Positions 1-6,582 are shown, counted from the first letter of the stretch. The stretch: DNA of 13,856 bases from an uncultured Eggerthellaceae bacterium (GCA_910589125.1 CAJURX010000019.1:1-13856), one strand, 5' to 3'. Program-made: numbers and translations. Notes: a model not told the origin generated them from the sequence alone.

Positions 1-355
1 CAACGCCGACGACTCCAAGGAGCGCAGCTACGAGGTGATCCGCGTGCACGACGGGAAGGCAGAGGTGCTTCCCGCCGCTTTCGACGCGCAGGCGAAGGCG
101 CTCACGTTCGAGACGGACCGGTTCTCGGCCTATGCGGTGGCTTACAAGGATGTGACGAGCGGTGTCGCATCGGGCGGTGCGAAAGGCGATAGCGGCCCTG
201 ACGGTGGTCGCACCGCAGGGCTAGCTGCGACGAGCGATGCTCTCCTGTCGGTGGTGGCGCTTCTGGCATTGGTCTCCGTGTTGGCGACGGTCATGTGCGC
301 TTTCAGCCGCAGGAGGGCTGTTGCCGGACAGCGCGGCCGCCATGTTCGCAGGTAG
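1..355 (+). CDS. C-terminal end of a membrane-anchored surface protein (5' partial)
   Basis: The reading frame is open from base 2 to a TAG at 353-355, so only about 117 C-terminal residues are present and the start lies outside the window. The visible part has a short beta-type segment ending in FETDRFSAYAVAYKD. In Gram-positive and coriobacterial adhesin-like proteins, segments like this often sit just before the cell-wall exit. A Gly/Ser/Asp-rich linker follows (GVASGGAKGDSGPDGG), then GLAATSDALL, one hydrophobic helix (LLSVVALLALVSVLATVMCAF), and a basic tail rich in Arg. That is the layout of a sortase-type or simple C-terminal anchor, but no LPXTG is visible; the equivalent position reads LAATSD. 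The protein is expected at the cell surface with the tail in the membrane. The ligand or activity cannot be judged from this fragment. It converges with the minus-strand membrane-protein gene that ends at 692. Confidence 0.75.
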   Translation, partial: NADDSKERSYEVIRVHDGKAEVLPAAFDAQAKALTFETDRFSAYAVAYKDVTSGVASGGAKGDSGPDGGRTAGLAATSDALLSVVALLALVSVLATVMCAFSRRRAVAGQRGRHVRR

Positions 356-691
356 ATCTTAGGGAACCCAGGACAACGGGGACGTAGCATGTTGTCCGAT
401 TATTGATATAGCTTGCTAGAGGGGCGCGCTTCGTGTGCGCCCATTGCTGCCCTTGAGACATCGTGGCCGCAGGCAAGCTGCGCCCCTGCATTGATGGAAT
501 GCCCGGAGCGGGGAACCTCGTAACTGCGCGGATGTCGAAGGCGAAGCGCATGATCCTCGTAGGTGCTGCTTTGGCAGCGCAGAACCCTCACATGTCGGCA
601 AAGCCGACGCATACGGTGGCCATGGCGCGATAGAGCATACCTTTGTGGGCGTATTTGCGACTATCGTGAGTGTTCACTCGCTCAACGCTTG
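356..691. other. Gene-free intergenic stretch with several hairpins
   Basis: This 336-base gap lies between two convergent genes. I see no credible coding region on either strand. It holds a solo palindromic repeat unit (371-397) and at least three hairpins. The first has 8-bp arms at 422-429/435-442 with a TTCGT loop and one G-T wobble. The second has 7-bp arms at 563-569/574-580 with a TTTG loop and one wobble. The third has perfect 6-bp arms at 594-599/603-608 with an AAA loop (GTCGGC AAA GCCGAC). None is followed by a clear T-run. The 9-mer GCTTGCTAG occurs twice in direct orientation, at 411-419 and 687-695. The region may be 3'-UTR structure, a decayed gene or an unrecognised small RNA; nothing here decides between these. 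Confidence 0.5.
371..397 (+). repeat. Solo unit of the dispersed 27-nt palindromic repeat
   Basis: This 27-nt unit starts GGACAACGGGGACGTAG and ends ATGTTGTCC. Its own ends form a 7-bp inverted repeat (GGACAAC / GTTGTCC). It matches, base for base, the reverse complement of the right-hand unit at 4234-4260, and differs by one base from the reverse complement of the right-hand unit at 2667-2693. Here it occurs alone, without an inverted partner at the 17-nt spacing seen in the two full elements. It lies 16 nt after the stop codon of the surface-protein gene and may form a hairpin in that transcript. Confidence 0.85.
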
Positions 692-1714
692 CTAGCTCCG
701 ATTTGCTTGGCTGGCATGCTCGCCGTGAACAGCGGCTGCGAAGGCGTGCGGGTCGTCGAGGCTGAGGCCGATAGCACGCACCCGCTTCGTTCCCAGTAGC
801 GTGCGCACCTCGACGGGATGCTTGGTGACCACCCAGACGTTCGCCTGGTAGAGCGTGCCGTAGTTGAGCTTGTCGGCCTTGCTCAGGTCTTCCGGTTCGG
901 CCAGTGAGACGTGAGCAATGTCAGCGATCGTCATACACGCTTCCATCTGGATGCCGCAGCGCAGGCGTACGGCATCAGCGCCCACGACGACCGGCCGCAT
1001 CATGCGCGCCCGCGCATCGCCTGCGAGCCAGACGGCGGCGTAGGCTGAGAGCAGCGTCGCCACGCATGCGGCAGCCACGCTCCATTGTGATAGCAGCAGG
1101 TGCACGCCGATGATCTCCACGGGGAATGCGAGGCCCAGTCCCAGCATCATATTCAGGTAGCCGCCGGCGTTGTGGTAGGCGTGGAAGGTCTCGCCTGCGG
1201 TCGGCTGGGGCTTCTGGTGCCACGAGAACAGCGCGTAGTACCAAGCGCTCAGCTCGGCGGCCATCATGCGTGCGGGCAGCTCTTTGCGCACCAGGTACCT
1301 CGTCGTGGCGAAGAGCCATTCCATTGGGTCGGCGCTTTCTGCCTTCGCAGTGCGGAAGGTGCGCACGAGCTGCATGACCTCGCGGACAGCTATGGCCAGC
1401 TCGACCGGCAGGAGCGCCGCTAGCAGCAGGGGCAGCACGCCCGCGTCGGGCGAGCCGAGCGCGAGCACGCTCAGGCCATACCCTAGCCAGATGACGGGCA
1501 GCACTGCAAGCGGTGTGAGATGCCGCGGTCGCACGACGATCAGGTAGAACGCGGCAGGGATGCCCACCATGAAGTCGAAGGGAAGCGCCACGGTGCCGAT
1601 CTCAGCTGGGATCAAGCCGGCAGACAGCACGCCGTAGGCATACAGCGCTGCGGCCGCGGCGAAGAACCCTGCCGCTGCCGGCTTCGAGGCGAGGGGGCGT
1701 GCATCGTTGGTCAC
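692..1714 (-). CDS. Polytopic membrane protein with a C-terminal PH-like soluble domain, function unknown
   Basis: This encodes 340 residues from a GTG start whose first bases overlap the TGA of the upstream hydrolase (GTGA). The mRNA reads GGAAGGA about 8 nt before the GTG, which supports this start over an upstream in-frame ATG inside the hydrolase gene. Hydrophobic segments lie near residues 13-35, 42-61, 67-87 and 92-110. A polar region (about 111-190) with WYYALFSWHQKP follows, then a membrane pair near 195-222 and 225-245. The last 90 residues are soluble and end in the VRTLLGTKRVRAIGLSLDDPHAFAAAV region. That tail looks like a bacterial PH-like fold by its pattern, but this is a weak inference. 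No catalytic motif is recognised. The overlap implies translational coupling with the hydrolase, so the two products may act on the same process in the envelope. Confidence 0.75.
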   Translation of the reverse strand: MTNDARPLASKPAAAGFFAAAAALYAYGVLSAGLIPAEIGTVALPFDFMVGIPAAFYLIVVRPRHLTPLAVLPVIWLGYGLSVLALGSPDAGVLPLLLAALLPVELAIAVREVMQLVRTFRTAKAESADPMEWLFATTRYLVRKELPARMMAAELSAWYYALFSWHQKPQPTAGETFHAYHNAGGYLNMMLGLGLAFPVEIIGVHLLLSQWSVAAACVATLLSAYAAVWLAGDARARMMRPVVVGADAVRLRCGIQMEACMTIADIAHVSLAEPEDLSKADKLNYGTLYQANVWVVTKHPVEVRTLLGTKRVRAIGLSLDDPHAFAAAVHGEHASQANRS

Positions 1715-2529
1715 GGCAGAAGTCCTTCCAGGATCTCGTTGACAGCGTCGGGTTGGTCGCAGTTGGAGTTGTGGGCGGCGTTCGCTATCCAGTGTACCGG
1801 ATAGCCTTCGCGTCGTTCCCATTCCCGGTTGTAGCGCTTGGCCGAGCCGGCCTTGTCCTCTTCGCCGCATATCAGGCGGACGGGGCAGTCGATCTCGTAG
1901 GGCCGCTCGGCCTCGACGGCGTCGGCCAGCACGTGAAAGCCGTGGGCGGACAGCTCACAGTACTCGCGCTTGCGGTAGTCGAGCATCATCGCCTTCATGA
2001 GGTCGCGACCATACTGCGACGCCGCGTTGCCGTTCGACCCAAGGCGCACCAGCGTGTTCCAAGGGATCGACAGGAACATGAGCTTCGTATGGCGAAGGGC
2101 TGCGAGCTCCCATCCGCTGTAGTAGCCGCGCTTTAGCGGCGCCGAGTCGATCGAGGCGAACCCGGCAACGCTGCCGGGGTAGCGGTCGATGTAGGCCTGG
2201 GCGGTGTAGCCGCCCATCGACTGGCCGACCAGCACCGGATGCTCGATCCCCTCGCGTTCGAGGATCTCGTGCAGCCAGTGGACGAGATCGCTCATCGACC
2301 ACGTGAGCGCGAAAGGCTGCGAAGCCCCGTGGGAGGGCGCGTCCCAGACGAGCGCGTTGGCCTTGCCGGCGAAGTGCTCGACCTGCTTGTCGAAGAGGCG
2401 ATGGTCGGCGGTGAGCCCCGGCAGGAACACGAGCCAGGGAAGGCTGCCGTCGGGCGGCTGGCTGACCCAGTAGCGGATGTCTCCGCTCTGGGTGAGGAAG
2501 ACCTTCTCGCTCAGTGGGTTCGACGCCAT
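1711..2529 (-). CDS. Alpha/beta-fold hydrolase
   Basis: This is a 272-residue, single-domain alpha/beta hydrolase without a signal peptide, probably cytoplasmic. The nucleophile elbow is GQSMGG with Ser104. The likely acid is Asp225 in ICGEEDKAG and the likely base is His253 in ANAAHNSN. An oxyanion-region motif LPGLTADHRLF lies at 36-46, and WDAPSHGAS at 62-70 matches the D-x-x-G-H-G-x-S pattern of the fold. These place it with esterases, C-C hydrolases and related enzymes, but the substrate cannot be read from the sequence. The ATG at 2529 was chosen because GAAGGGA stands 6-7 nt upstream. An in-frame ATG at 2550 has its AGGA almost touching the start. The stop codon overlaps the start of the membrane-protein gene that follows. 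The gene has its own probable promoter upstream. Confidence 0.88.
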   Translation of the reverse strand: MASNPLSEKVFLTQSGDIRYWVSQPPDGSLPWLVFLPGLTADHRLFDKQVEHFAGKANALVWDAPSHGASQPFALTWSMSDLVHWLHEILEREGIEHPVLVGQSMGGYTAQAYIDRYPGSVAGFASIDSAPLKRGYYSGWELAALRHTKLMFLSIPWNTLVRLGSNGNAASQYGRDLMKAMMLDYRKREYCELSAHGFHVLADAVEAERPYEIDCPVRLICGEEDKAGSAKRYNREWERREGYPVHWIANAAHNSNCDQPDAVNEILEGLLP

Positions 2530-2560
2530 GGCAGTTCCCTTCGTTGGCATTCCTGCCTTT

Positions 2561-2589
2561 ATTGTAGTCGCCTTGGCGCTGATGTGCTG
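2561..2589 (-). promoter_or_regulatory. Probable promoter of the hydrolase/membrane-protein pair
   Basis: Reading the minus strand, TACAAT (2566-2561) is one base from the -10 consensus. TCAGCA (2589-2584) stands 17 bp upstream as a poor -35 box (3 of 6 matches). The predicted start would give a leader of about 25-30 nt carrying the GAAGGGA ribosome-binding site of the hydrolase. The -10 is convincing and the -35 is not. Confidence 0.4.
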
Positions 2590-2622
2590 ACTCGGGGGAG
2601 GCGAGGCTCCAGGACAACGTGA

Positions 2623-2693
2623 GGACAACGGGGACGTAGGCCATTGTCCGGGTGTGTGATGAGGCGGGACGACATGCTACGTCCCCGTTGTCC
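2623..2693. repeat. Full 71-nt palindromic element (REP/BIME- or MITE-like), copy 1
   Basis: Two 27-nt units in opposite orientation (2623-2649 and 2667-2693) are separated by 17 nt. The outer 17 bases, GGACAACGGGGACGTAG at the left and CTACGTCCCCGTTGTCC at the right, are perfectly complementary. Inner TTGTCC/GGACGA can add about 6 more pairs, so the whole element folds into one long hairpin. Each unit is also itself a small inverted repeat (GGACAA...TTGTCC type). A partial extra copy of the left edge, GGACAACG, lies at 2612-2619, and TGTCCGGGTG recurs at 2645-2654 and 2720-2729. It lies in the 231-bp gap between the HAAS-protein stop and the hydrolase promoter, where it would form a hairpin in any read-through transcript. 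Confidence 0.88.
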
Positions 2694-2723
2694 GCGGGGT
2701 GCTGTTTGCGATGTGCCGCTGTC

Positions 2724-2754
2724 CGGGTGGGCGCAAGCAACCTGCACCCACCCG
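2724..2754. terminator. Stable hairpin just downstream of the HAAS-protein gene
   Basis: Perfect 8-bp arms CGGGTGGG (2724-2731) and CCCACCCG (2747-2754) close a hairpin. GCA/TGC (2733-2735/2743-2745) extends it across a one-base mismatch, leaving a 7-nt loop. It begins 7 nt beyond the minus-strand stop at 2761. There is no T-run on the minus strand after the stem, so it may be a transcript-end stabiliser rather than a classic intrinsic terminator. Confidence 0.45.
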
Positions 2755-2760
2755 CTCCTG

Positions 2761-3744
2761 CTAGCGCTCGAACCAGGCGAAGGGCGAGAAGAGCAGCTTG
2801 CCGGGGTCGGCCACCTCAACGCCGCCGAAATATATCTTCCCGTCACCGAAGGAGCTCGTGATGAATATGCGCCAGTCGAATCCGGAGATGACGAAGGCGA
2901 CCAAGATGATGCCGATGCCGACAAGGATGAGGATCGTGCAGACCCTGAAGAATGCTCTCAGGTGAGGAGAAGCGATCGGGTCAGCTGCAAAGGATGCGTC
3001 CTCTGCTGCGCCGGCTCGCTCGTCCACCTCACGAGCGCTCTCTTCAAGCGTGCTGTCTTGTCCCGCATCCTTGCGGAACCTCAGGCTCACGTTGCGCTTC
3101 GTCCAGCCATAGAAGGCCTGCGTGAGCTTCAAGGCACCCCTCAAAGCCCACATCCCGCTTCCGAAGGCGAACAGGGCATACCCGACATATTCCAATGCAT
3201 AGGGGATGTTCGATATCTGTACTCCCCAAACAGCGATCAGCACTGCGGCAGGCACCGCTGCCACGAGCGCGACGCCGACTGCCCACACGCATGCCACGAC
3301 GACCCAGGCACAGGCATAGAGAGCGAAGATGGCGATGATGAGCGCGAGCCCAAGAGCTGCTGCCGCAGCAATGAGCGAAAGCCACAAGGGGGACGTGACG
3401 ATCAGCGCGATCCATTCGAGTGCTGATAGCTTGTGGGCCTTCAGCCTGGCGATGAGCCTCTCGGGCGGTACCTCTGCTTCACCTTCGCCATCATCGATGC
3501 TGTCGTCTCCGACGCTGATATCAAAGGAGACGAGTGGCTGCTTCTTCGCGCACCCCTGTGCGATGATCTCCTGGGCGGCTTCTCCTGGAGTCGAGACTGC
3601 GGCGATCGCTTCATCCTCGCTCATGCCCTCGTCCATGCGATCGGTGATCATCTCCATGTAGAAGGCCACCGCCTCTTCCCGCTCTTTCTCGGGGAGAGAA
3701 TGCAGAAGCGTCGCAAGCTGCGACCTGTACTCCTCTTTGTTCAT
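2761..3744 (-). CDS. HAAS/DUF1700-type membrane protein, partner of PadR
   Basis: This 327-residue protein opens with a HAAS/DUF1700-type helical domain (about residues 4-65). Its signature is EEYRSQLATLLHSLPEKERE, then FYMEMITDRMDEGMSEDEAI and a TPGEAAQEI segment, matching the family pattern in which a helix bundle precedes membrane helices. An acidic linker (79-93) follows. Hydrophobic segments lie near 108-129, 131-150, 150-172, 183-205 and 267-288, and the C-terminal part ends in a short aromatic tail (FSPFAWFER). The ATG at 3744 has GAGGA 7 nt upstream. The gene starts 15 nt after the PadR stop, so the two form one transcription unit. In Firmicutes and Actinobacteria such pairs are known to sense or remodel the envelope, with the HAAS domain thought to signal with PadR. 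The specific stimulus here is unknown. Confidence 0.85.
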   Translation of the reverse strand: MNKEEYRSQLATLLHSLPEKEREEAVAFYMEMITDRMDEGMSEDEAIAAVSTPGEAAQEIIAQGCAKKQPLVSFDISVGDDSIDDGEGEAEVPPERLIARLKAHKLSALEWIALIVTSPLWLSLIAAAAALGLALIIAIFALYACAWVVVACVWAVGVALVAAVPAAVLIAVWGVQISNIPYALEYVGYALFAFGSGMWALRGALKLTQAFYGWTKRNVSLRFRKDAGQDSTLEESAREVDERAGAAEDASFAADPIASPHLRAFFRVCTILILVGIGIILVAFVISGFDWRIFITSSFGDGKIYFGGVEVADPGKLLFSPFAWFER

Positions 3745-3759
3745 CGATCCATCCTCGTA

Positions 3760-4110
3760 TCAGCGTTCCGAACAGTTGGTAGCGAGCGTGCGGGAGGGTT
3801 CGCGAACGGCCTTTTCAACGAAGCTGATCACGTTCTCGATCTCCTGCTTGCCATCAAGGAAGTCCGTCAGGAACACGTGGCCTTGGTCGGTGAGCGAGTA
3901 GTACTTGCGCAGGCGCCCGTTGTGCTCTGCCTTGCGGACCTGGATCAGACCTTTCGACTCCAAGCGCTTCAAGAGCGGGTAGAGCGTTGATTCGCTCATG
4001 CCCAGGGAAGCGGGCATATCCTTGATGATCTTGTAGCCGTATGACTCGTCATGGGCCATGGTCGCAAGCACGCACGCATCCAAGAAGCCTCGTTTCAGCT
4101 GTGTGTCCAT
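3760..4110 (-). CDS. PadR-family transcriptional regulator
   Basis: This 116-residue winged-helix repressor is of the short PadR class. The N-terminal helix reads LKRGFLDACVLATMAHDESYGYKI (5-28). The recognition helix is SESTLYPLLKRLESKGL (39-55) and the wing is RLRKYYSLTDQG (66-77). A C-terminal helix (about 79-102) is the likely dimerisation arm. Two ATGs are adjacent, at 4113 and 4110. AGGAGG touches the first and stands 4 nt before the second, so I chose 4110, which gives the usual family start MDTQLKRGF. The promoter carries a perfect dyad at its core, which strongly suggests autoregulation of this gene and the HAAS membrane protein. The ligand or signal is unknown. Confidence 0.92.
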   Translation of the reverse strand: MDTQLKRGFLDACVLATMAHDESYGYKIIKDMPASLGMSESTLYPLLKRLESKGLIQVRKAEHNGRLRKYYSLTDQGHVFLTDFLDGKQEIENVISFVEKAVREPSRTLATNCSER

Positions 4111-4124
4111 CATACCTCCTGATG

Positions 4125-4153
4125 CACGATACTATATGTCACATAGTATCGTG
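4125..4153. promoter_or_regulatory. Dyad operator, probable PadR binding site
   Basis: Perfect 11-bp inverted arms CACGATACTAT (4125-4135) and ATAGTATCGTG (4143-4153) flank the 7-nt centre ATGTCAC, so the middle reads ATGTCACAT. PadR-type regulators commonly bind AT-rich dyads of ATGT/ACAT type. The dyad covers the -10 box and the spacer and touches the -35 box of the padR promoter, so binding would block RNA polymerase. The binding protein is inferred from adjacency. Confidence 0.8.
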
Positions 4154-4157
4154 TCAA
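4129..4157 (-). promoter_or_regulatory. Promoter of the padR-HAAS operon
   Basis: On the minus strand a perfect -35 TTGACA (4157-4152) and a -10 TAGTAT (4134-4129, 4 of 6 matches) are spaced by exactly 17 bp. The start would fall around 4120-4123, only about 10 nt before the padR ATG, so the leader is little more than the AGGAGG site. Confidence 0.8.
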
Positions 4158-4166
4158 CATCGAAGT

Positions 4167-4196
4167 GCAGGACAATGCAGGACAATGCAGGACAAT
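4167..4196 (+). repeat. Three tandem copies of a 10-mer at the edge of the palindromic element
   Basis: GCAGGACAAT occurs three times in perfect tandem (4167-4176, 4177-4186, 4187-4196). The third copy runs into the left end of the full palindromic element, which begins GGACAATGGGG at 4190. The pattern looks like stuttered duplication of the element terminus. A weaker version, GGACAACGTGA followed by GGACAACG, occurs at the left edge of the other full copy. Confidence 0.9.
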
Positions 4197-4260
4197 GGGG
4201 ACGTAGGCTATCGTCCGGGCTCGTGATGGGGCGGGACAACATGCTACGTCCCCGTTGTCC
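4190..4260. repeat. Full 71-nt palindromic element (REP/BIME- or MITE-like), copy 2
   Basis: The architecture is the same as the copy at 2623-2693: 27-nt units in inverted orientation at 4190-4216 and 4234-4260, with a 17-nt spacer. The outer arms GGACAATGGGGACGTAG and CTACGTCCCCGTTGTCC pair over 17 bp with a single G-U wobble. The right unit is identical, as reverse complement, to the solo unit at 371-397. It lies between the divergent padR promoter and the -10 box of dnaX, ending 35 nt before that box. Confidence 0.88.
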
Positions 4261-4295
4261 GCGCGTCTGACGCGTGGCATACCTCAGGGGCGCGA

Positions 4296-4301
4296 TATAC
4301 T
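4296..4301 (+). promoter_or_regulatory. Probable -10 box of dnaX
   Basis: TATACT is one base from consensus and lies 47 nt before the dnaX ATG. I do not see a good -35 hexamer at 15-19 bp spacing, so activity may depend on other features. Confidence 0.4.
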
Positions 4302-4348
4302 AGACAGCATGGATCCGTGCTCATTCATGATGGGGAAGGCCTGAGCTC

Positions 4349-6499
4349 ATGGCAGAAGCGCTGTACCGGAAATATCGCCCGCAGGTGTTCGAGGATGTGG
4401 TGGGGCAGGAGCATATCCAGCGCACGCTCAAGAACGCCATCGCGTCTGACAAGGTGAGCCATGCCTACCTGTTCACGGGGCCGCGCGGTACGGGCAAGAC
4501 CACCACTGCGCGTCTCCTTGCCAAGGCGCTCATCTGCGAGAAGGGCCCCACGCCCGACCCTGATGGCACGTGCGAGGACTGTCGGCTCATCGCTGACGGG
4601 GAGCATCCCGACGTATACGAGCTGGACGCGGCGAGCCGAACCGGCGTGGATAACGTCCGCGAGGAGATCATCGGTCGCGTGAACTACGCTCCGACGCGTG
4701 GACGCTACAAGGTCTACATCATCGACGAGGTTCACATGCTCTCGGTCCAAGCGTTCAACGCGCTCCTCAAGACGCTGGAGGAGCCGCCGTCGCATGTGGT
4801 GTTCGTGCTCTGCACTACCGACCCGCAGAAGGTCCCTGAGACCATCCATTCCCGCTGTCAGCGGTTCGATTTCCGACGCATCTCATCCGAGGAGCTGGTG
4901 AGCCGGCTCGGCGCCATCTGCGAGATGGAGGGCATCCCCTTCGAGGGTGACGCGCTGGAGCTGGTGGCGCACCGAGCGCAAGGCGGCATGCGCGATGCGC
5001 TCACGTCGCTCGAGCAGCTCATCGCATTCTCTGAGGGCAACGTCACCATGGTCCAGGCGGAGCGCCTGCTCGGGTCGCTGGATTCCACGGACATGGCCGA
5101 GATCATGCATGCCGTGGGCACGCGTGACGCGGCTGCGTGCTTCCGCTGGACGAGCGAATACATGGAGACCGGTGCCGATCTGGCGCAATTCACGCAGGAC
5201 ATGGCGGAGCATGTGCGCAACATGTATGTCATGTCCCTGACGGATGCGGACATAGCGCTGGACGTTACGGACGCTGCGCGCCGCGAGCTGCATGTGGAGT
5301 TGGAGATGTTCGGTCCAGACAGGCTCTCGCGCATGCTGGGCGTCCTCGCCGATCTCATGGCCGATCTCAAGACATCCACCAATCAGCGACTCTCCTTCGA
5401 GATAGCGCTGACGCGCATGGTGCGTCCCGAATCCGACCTCACGTTGGAAGCGCTGGCGGAGCGCTTGGAAGCGCTCGAGCGCTCAGGCATCGCTGCGGTG
5501 GCTGCATCGTCGCAGGCCGTGATGCAGGGAACGGCCCAGCCAGCAGCATCCGCGGTGGATGCGGGCGCATCTTCCACACGAGCAGCTTCGCAAGCGCAGT
5601 CTGCATCAACCGCCCCCGCTGTGCGATCCGAGGTGCATGAGGTGCCTGCGCAGGCCGCCGCACCTGCTGCCAGCGTGGCAGATGCTGCCGCGATCGGCGT
5701 GGTGGGCATGAGCGCGCAAGAGCTTGCCGCCAAGGACATCACGCAGCTCTGGGATGCTGTCATGGCCCAGTTGAAGCGGATATCGGAGGCGCACGGCGTG
5801 CTCTTCATGAATGCGCGCCCTGCGTGGGATGTGCCGGGGGAGGCCATCTCCATCAGCTTCAACCCAGAGAACAAGTTCGCATTCCAGTCCGCGCAGAAGG
5901 AAGAGGCGCGAACGGCTCTGCAGGAGGCGCTGTCGAAGGTGGGTGCGGCATCGGTGCGCTTCATCGTCAAGCAAGCGGATGCAGCGGACGCGAGCTCTGC
6001 GCAGGCAGCGGCGAAGGCGCAGCCTGCCGTTGTCGCACAGCCGGTGGTGGCCTCTGATCCGGTGGTCGCCTCGCAGACGGTGGCAGCGCAGGAGCCCGCA
6101 TCTGCATTCGCGGCTCCCGTGGCCCAGGATGCGCAGTCTGCATCGCACGCTGCCGCACACCCTGCTTCGCAGCCCGAACCCGAACCTGCTCCTGCTGAGC
6201 GGGCAGTTGAGCGGTCGGCGCACCAGTCCGCGCCAGCCGAGCCGGAAGCACCGGAGTTCGAGCAGGTTCCGTATGAGGACCTGGTGGGGTCTGCGGCTGT
6301 CGCACCTGAAGAGGATGTTCCCTTCGACACCGCACCGGATGCTTCAGTTGACACCGCCGCATCTGCCGCTTCTTCGGATGCCGTACCCGACGCTCCCTTC
6401 GATGTCGCATCGGATGCTGCAGCCGACGACTCCTCCGATCTGAATGACATCCTCGCAGGTGCATTCGGCGCAGAGGTCAAGTTCACGGAGGTGGACTGA
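4349..6499 (+). CDS. dnaX: DNA polymerase III subunits gamma/tau
   Basis: This 716-residue clamp-loader ATPase loads the sliding clamp and bridges polymerases at the replication fork. The AAA+ core spans about 1-230. It has Walker A GPRGTGKT (44-51), Walker B IIDEVH (124-129), sensor 1 CTTDP (155-159), the SRC arginine-finger motif at IHSRC (166-170), and a sensor 2 region GGMRDAL (212-218). The collar domain follows to about 365. A tau-type domain (about 463-541, from DITQLWDAVMAQLK to RFIVK) is set between two long Ala/Pro/Asp/Ser-rich linkers. The extreme C-terminus is DLNDILAGAFGAEVKFTEVD. The zinc module keeps Cys63, Cys75 and Cys78, but Asp72 stands where the second of four Cys is usual. 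GGAAGG precedes the ATG. I found no A-rich slippery heptamer for a frameshifted gamma form. ybaB and recR follow in the usual order. Confidence 0.97.
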   Translation: MAEALYRKYRPQVFEDVVGQEHIQRTLKNAIASDKVSHAYLFTGPRGTGKTTTARLLAKALICEKGPTPDPDGTCEDCRLIADGEHPDVYELDAASRTGVDNVREEIIGRVNYAPTRGRYKVYIIDEVHMLSVQAFNALLKTLEEPPSHVVFVLCTTDPQKVPETIHSRCQRFDFRRISSEELVSRLGAICEMEGIPFEGDALELVAHRAQGGMRDALTSLEQLIAFSEGNVTMVQAERLLGSLDSTDMAEIMHAVGTRDAAACFRWTSEYMETGADLAQFTQDMAEHVRNMYVMSLTDADIALDVTDAARRELHVELEMFGPDRLSRMLGVLADLMADLKTSTNQRLSFEIALTRMVRPESDLTLEALAERLEALERSGIAAVAASSQAVMQGTAQPAASAVDAGASSTRAASQAQSASTAPAVRSEVHEVPAQAAAPAASVADAAAIGVVGMSAQELAAKDITQLWDAVMAQLKRISEAHGVLFMNARPAWDVPGEAISISFNPENKFAFQSAQKEEARTALQEALSKVGAASVRFIVKQADAADASSAQAAAKAQPAVVAQPVVASDPVVASQTVAAQEPASAFAAPVAQDAQSASHAAAHPASQPEPEPAPAERAVERSAHQSAPAEPEAPEFEQVPYEDLVGSAAVAPEEDVPFDTAPDASVDTAASAASSDAVPDAPFDVASDAAADDSSDLNDILAGAFGAEVKFTEVD

Positions 6500-6582
6500 T
6501 CGCGGCGTGGTGACCGATTCCGTAGACGGGCGGCATGCAGTACACTGAGCAGCACGAGAGAACGCTGAAAGGGCATACGAAC

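Noticed and set aside
303..612. Minus-strand frames of 60-80 codons between the first two genes
   Set aside because: They overlap the repeat unit, lack ribosome-binding sites and show no protein pattern.
356..691. tRNA or another standard RNA gene in the gap
   Set aside because: No cloverleaf with a T-arm GTTCGA-type motif was visible, and no SRP, tmRNA or RNase P signature was recognised.
1715..1870. Upstream in-frame extension of the membrane protein at 692-1714
   Set aside because: It lies within the hydrolase gene; the GTG in the GTGA overlap has a good ribosome-binding site.
2644..3426. Plus-strand open frame opposite the HAAS membrane protein, beginning in the palindromic element
   Set aside because: It overlaps a repeat and a well-supported gene, and its Asp/Cys/Arg-rich translation shows no motif.
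4167..4260. CRISPR-like array from the tandem 10-mers and repeat units
   Set aside because: The copies are too short, have no spacers of regular length, and no cas genes are nearby.
4349..6499. Programmed frameshift producing a short gamma form from dnaX
   Set aside because: I could not find an A-rich slippery heptamer with a downstream hairpin.
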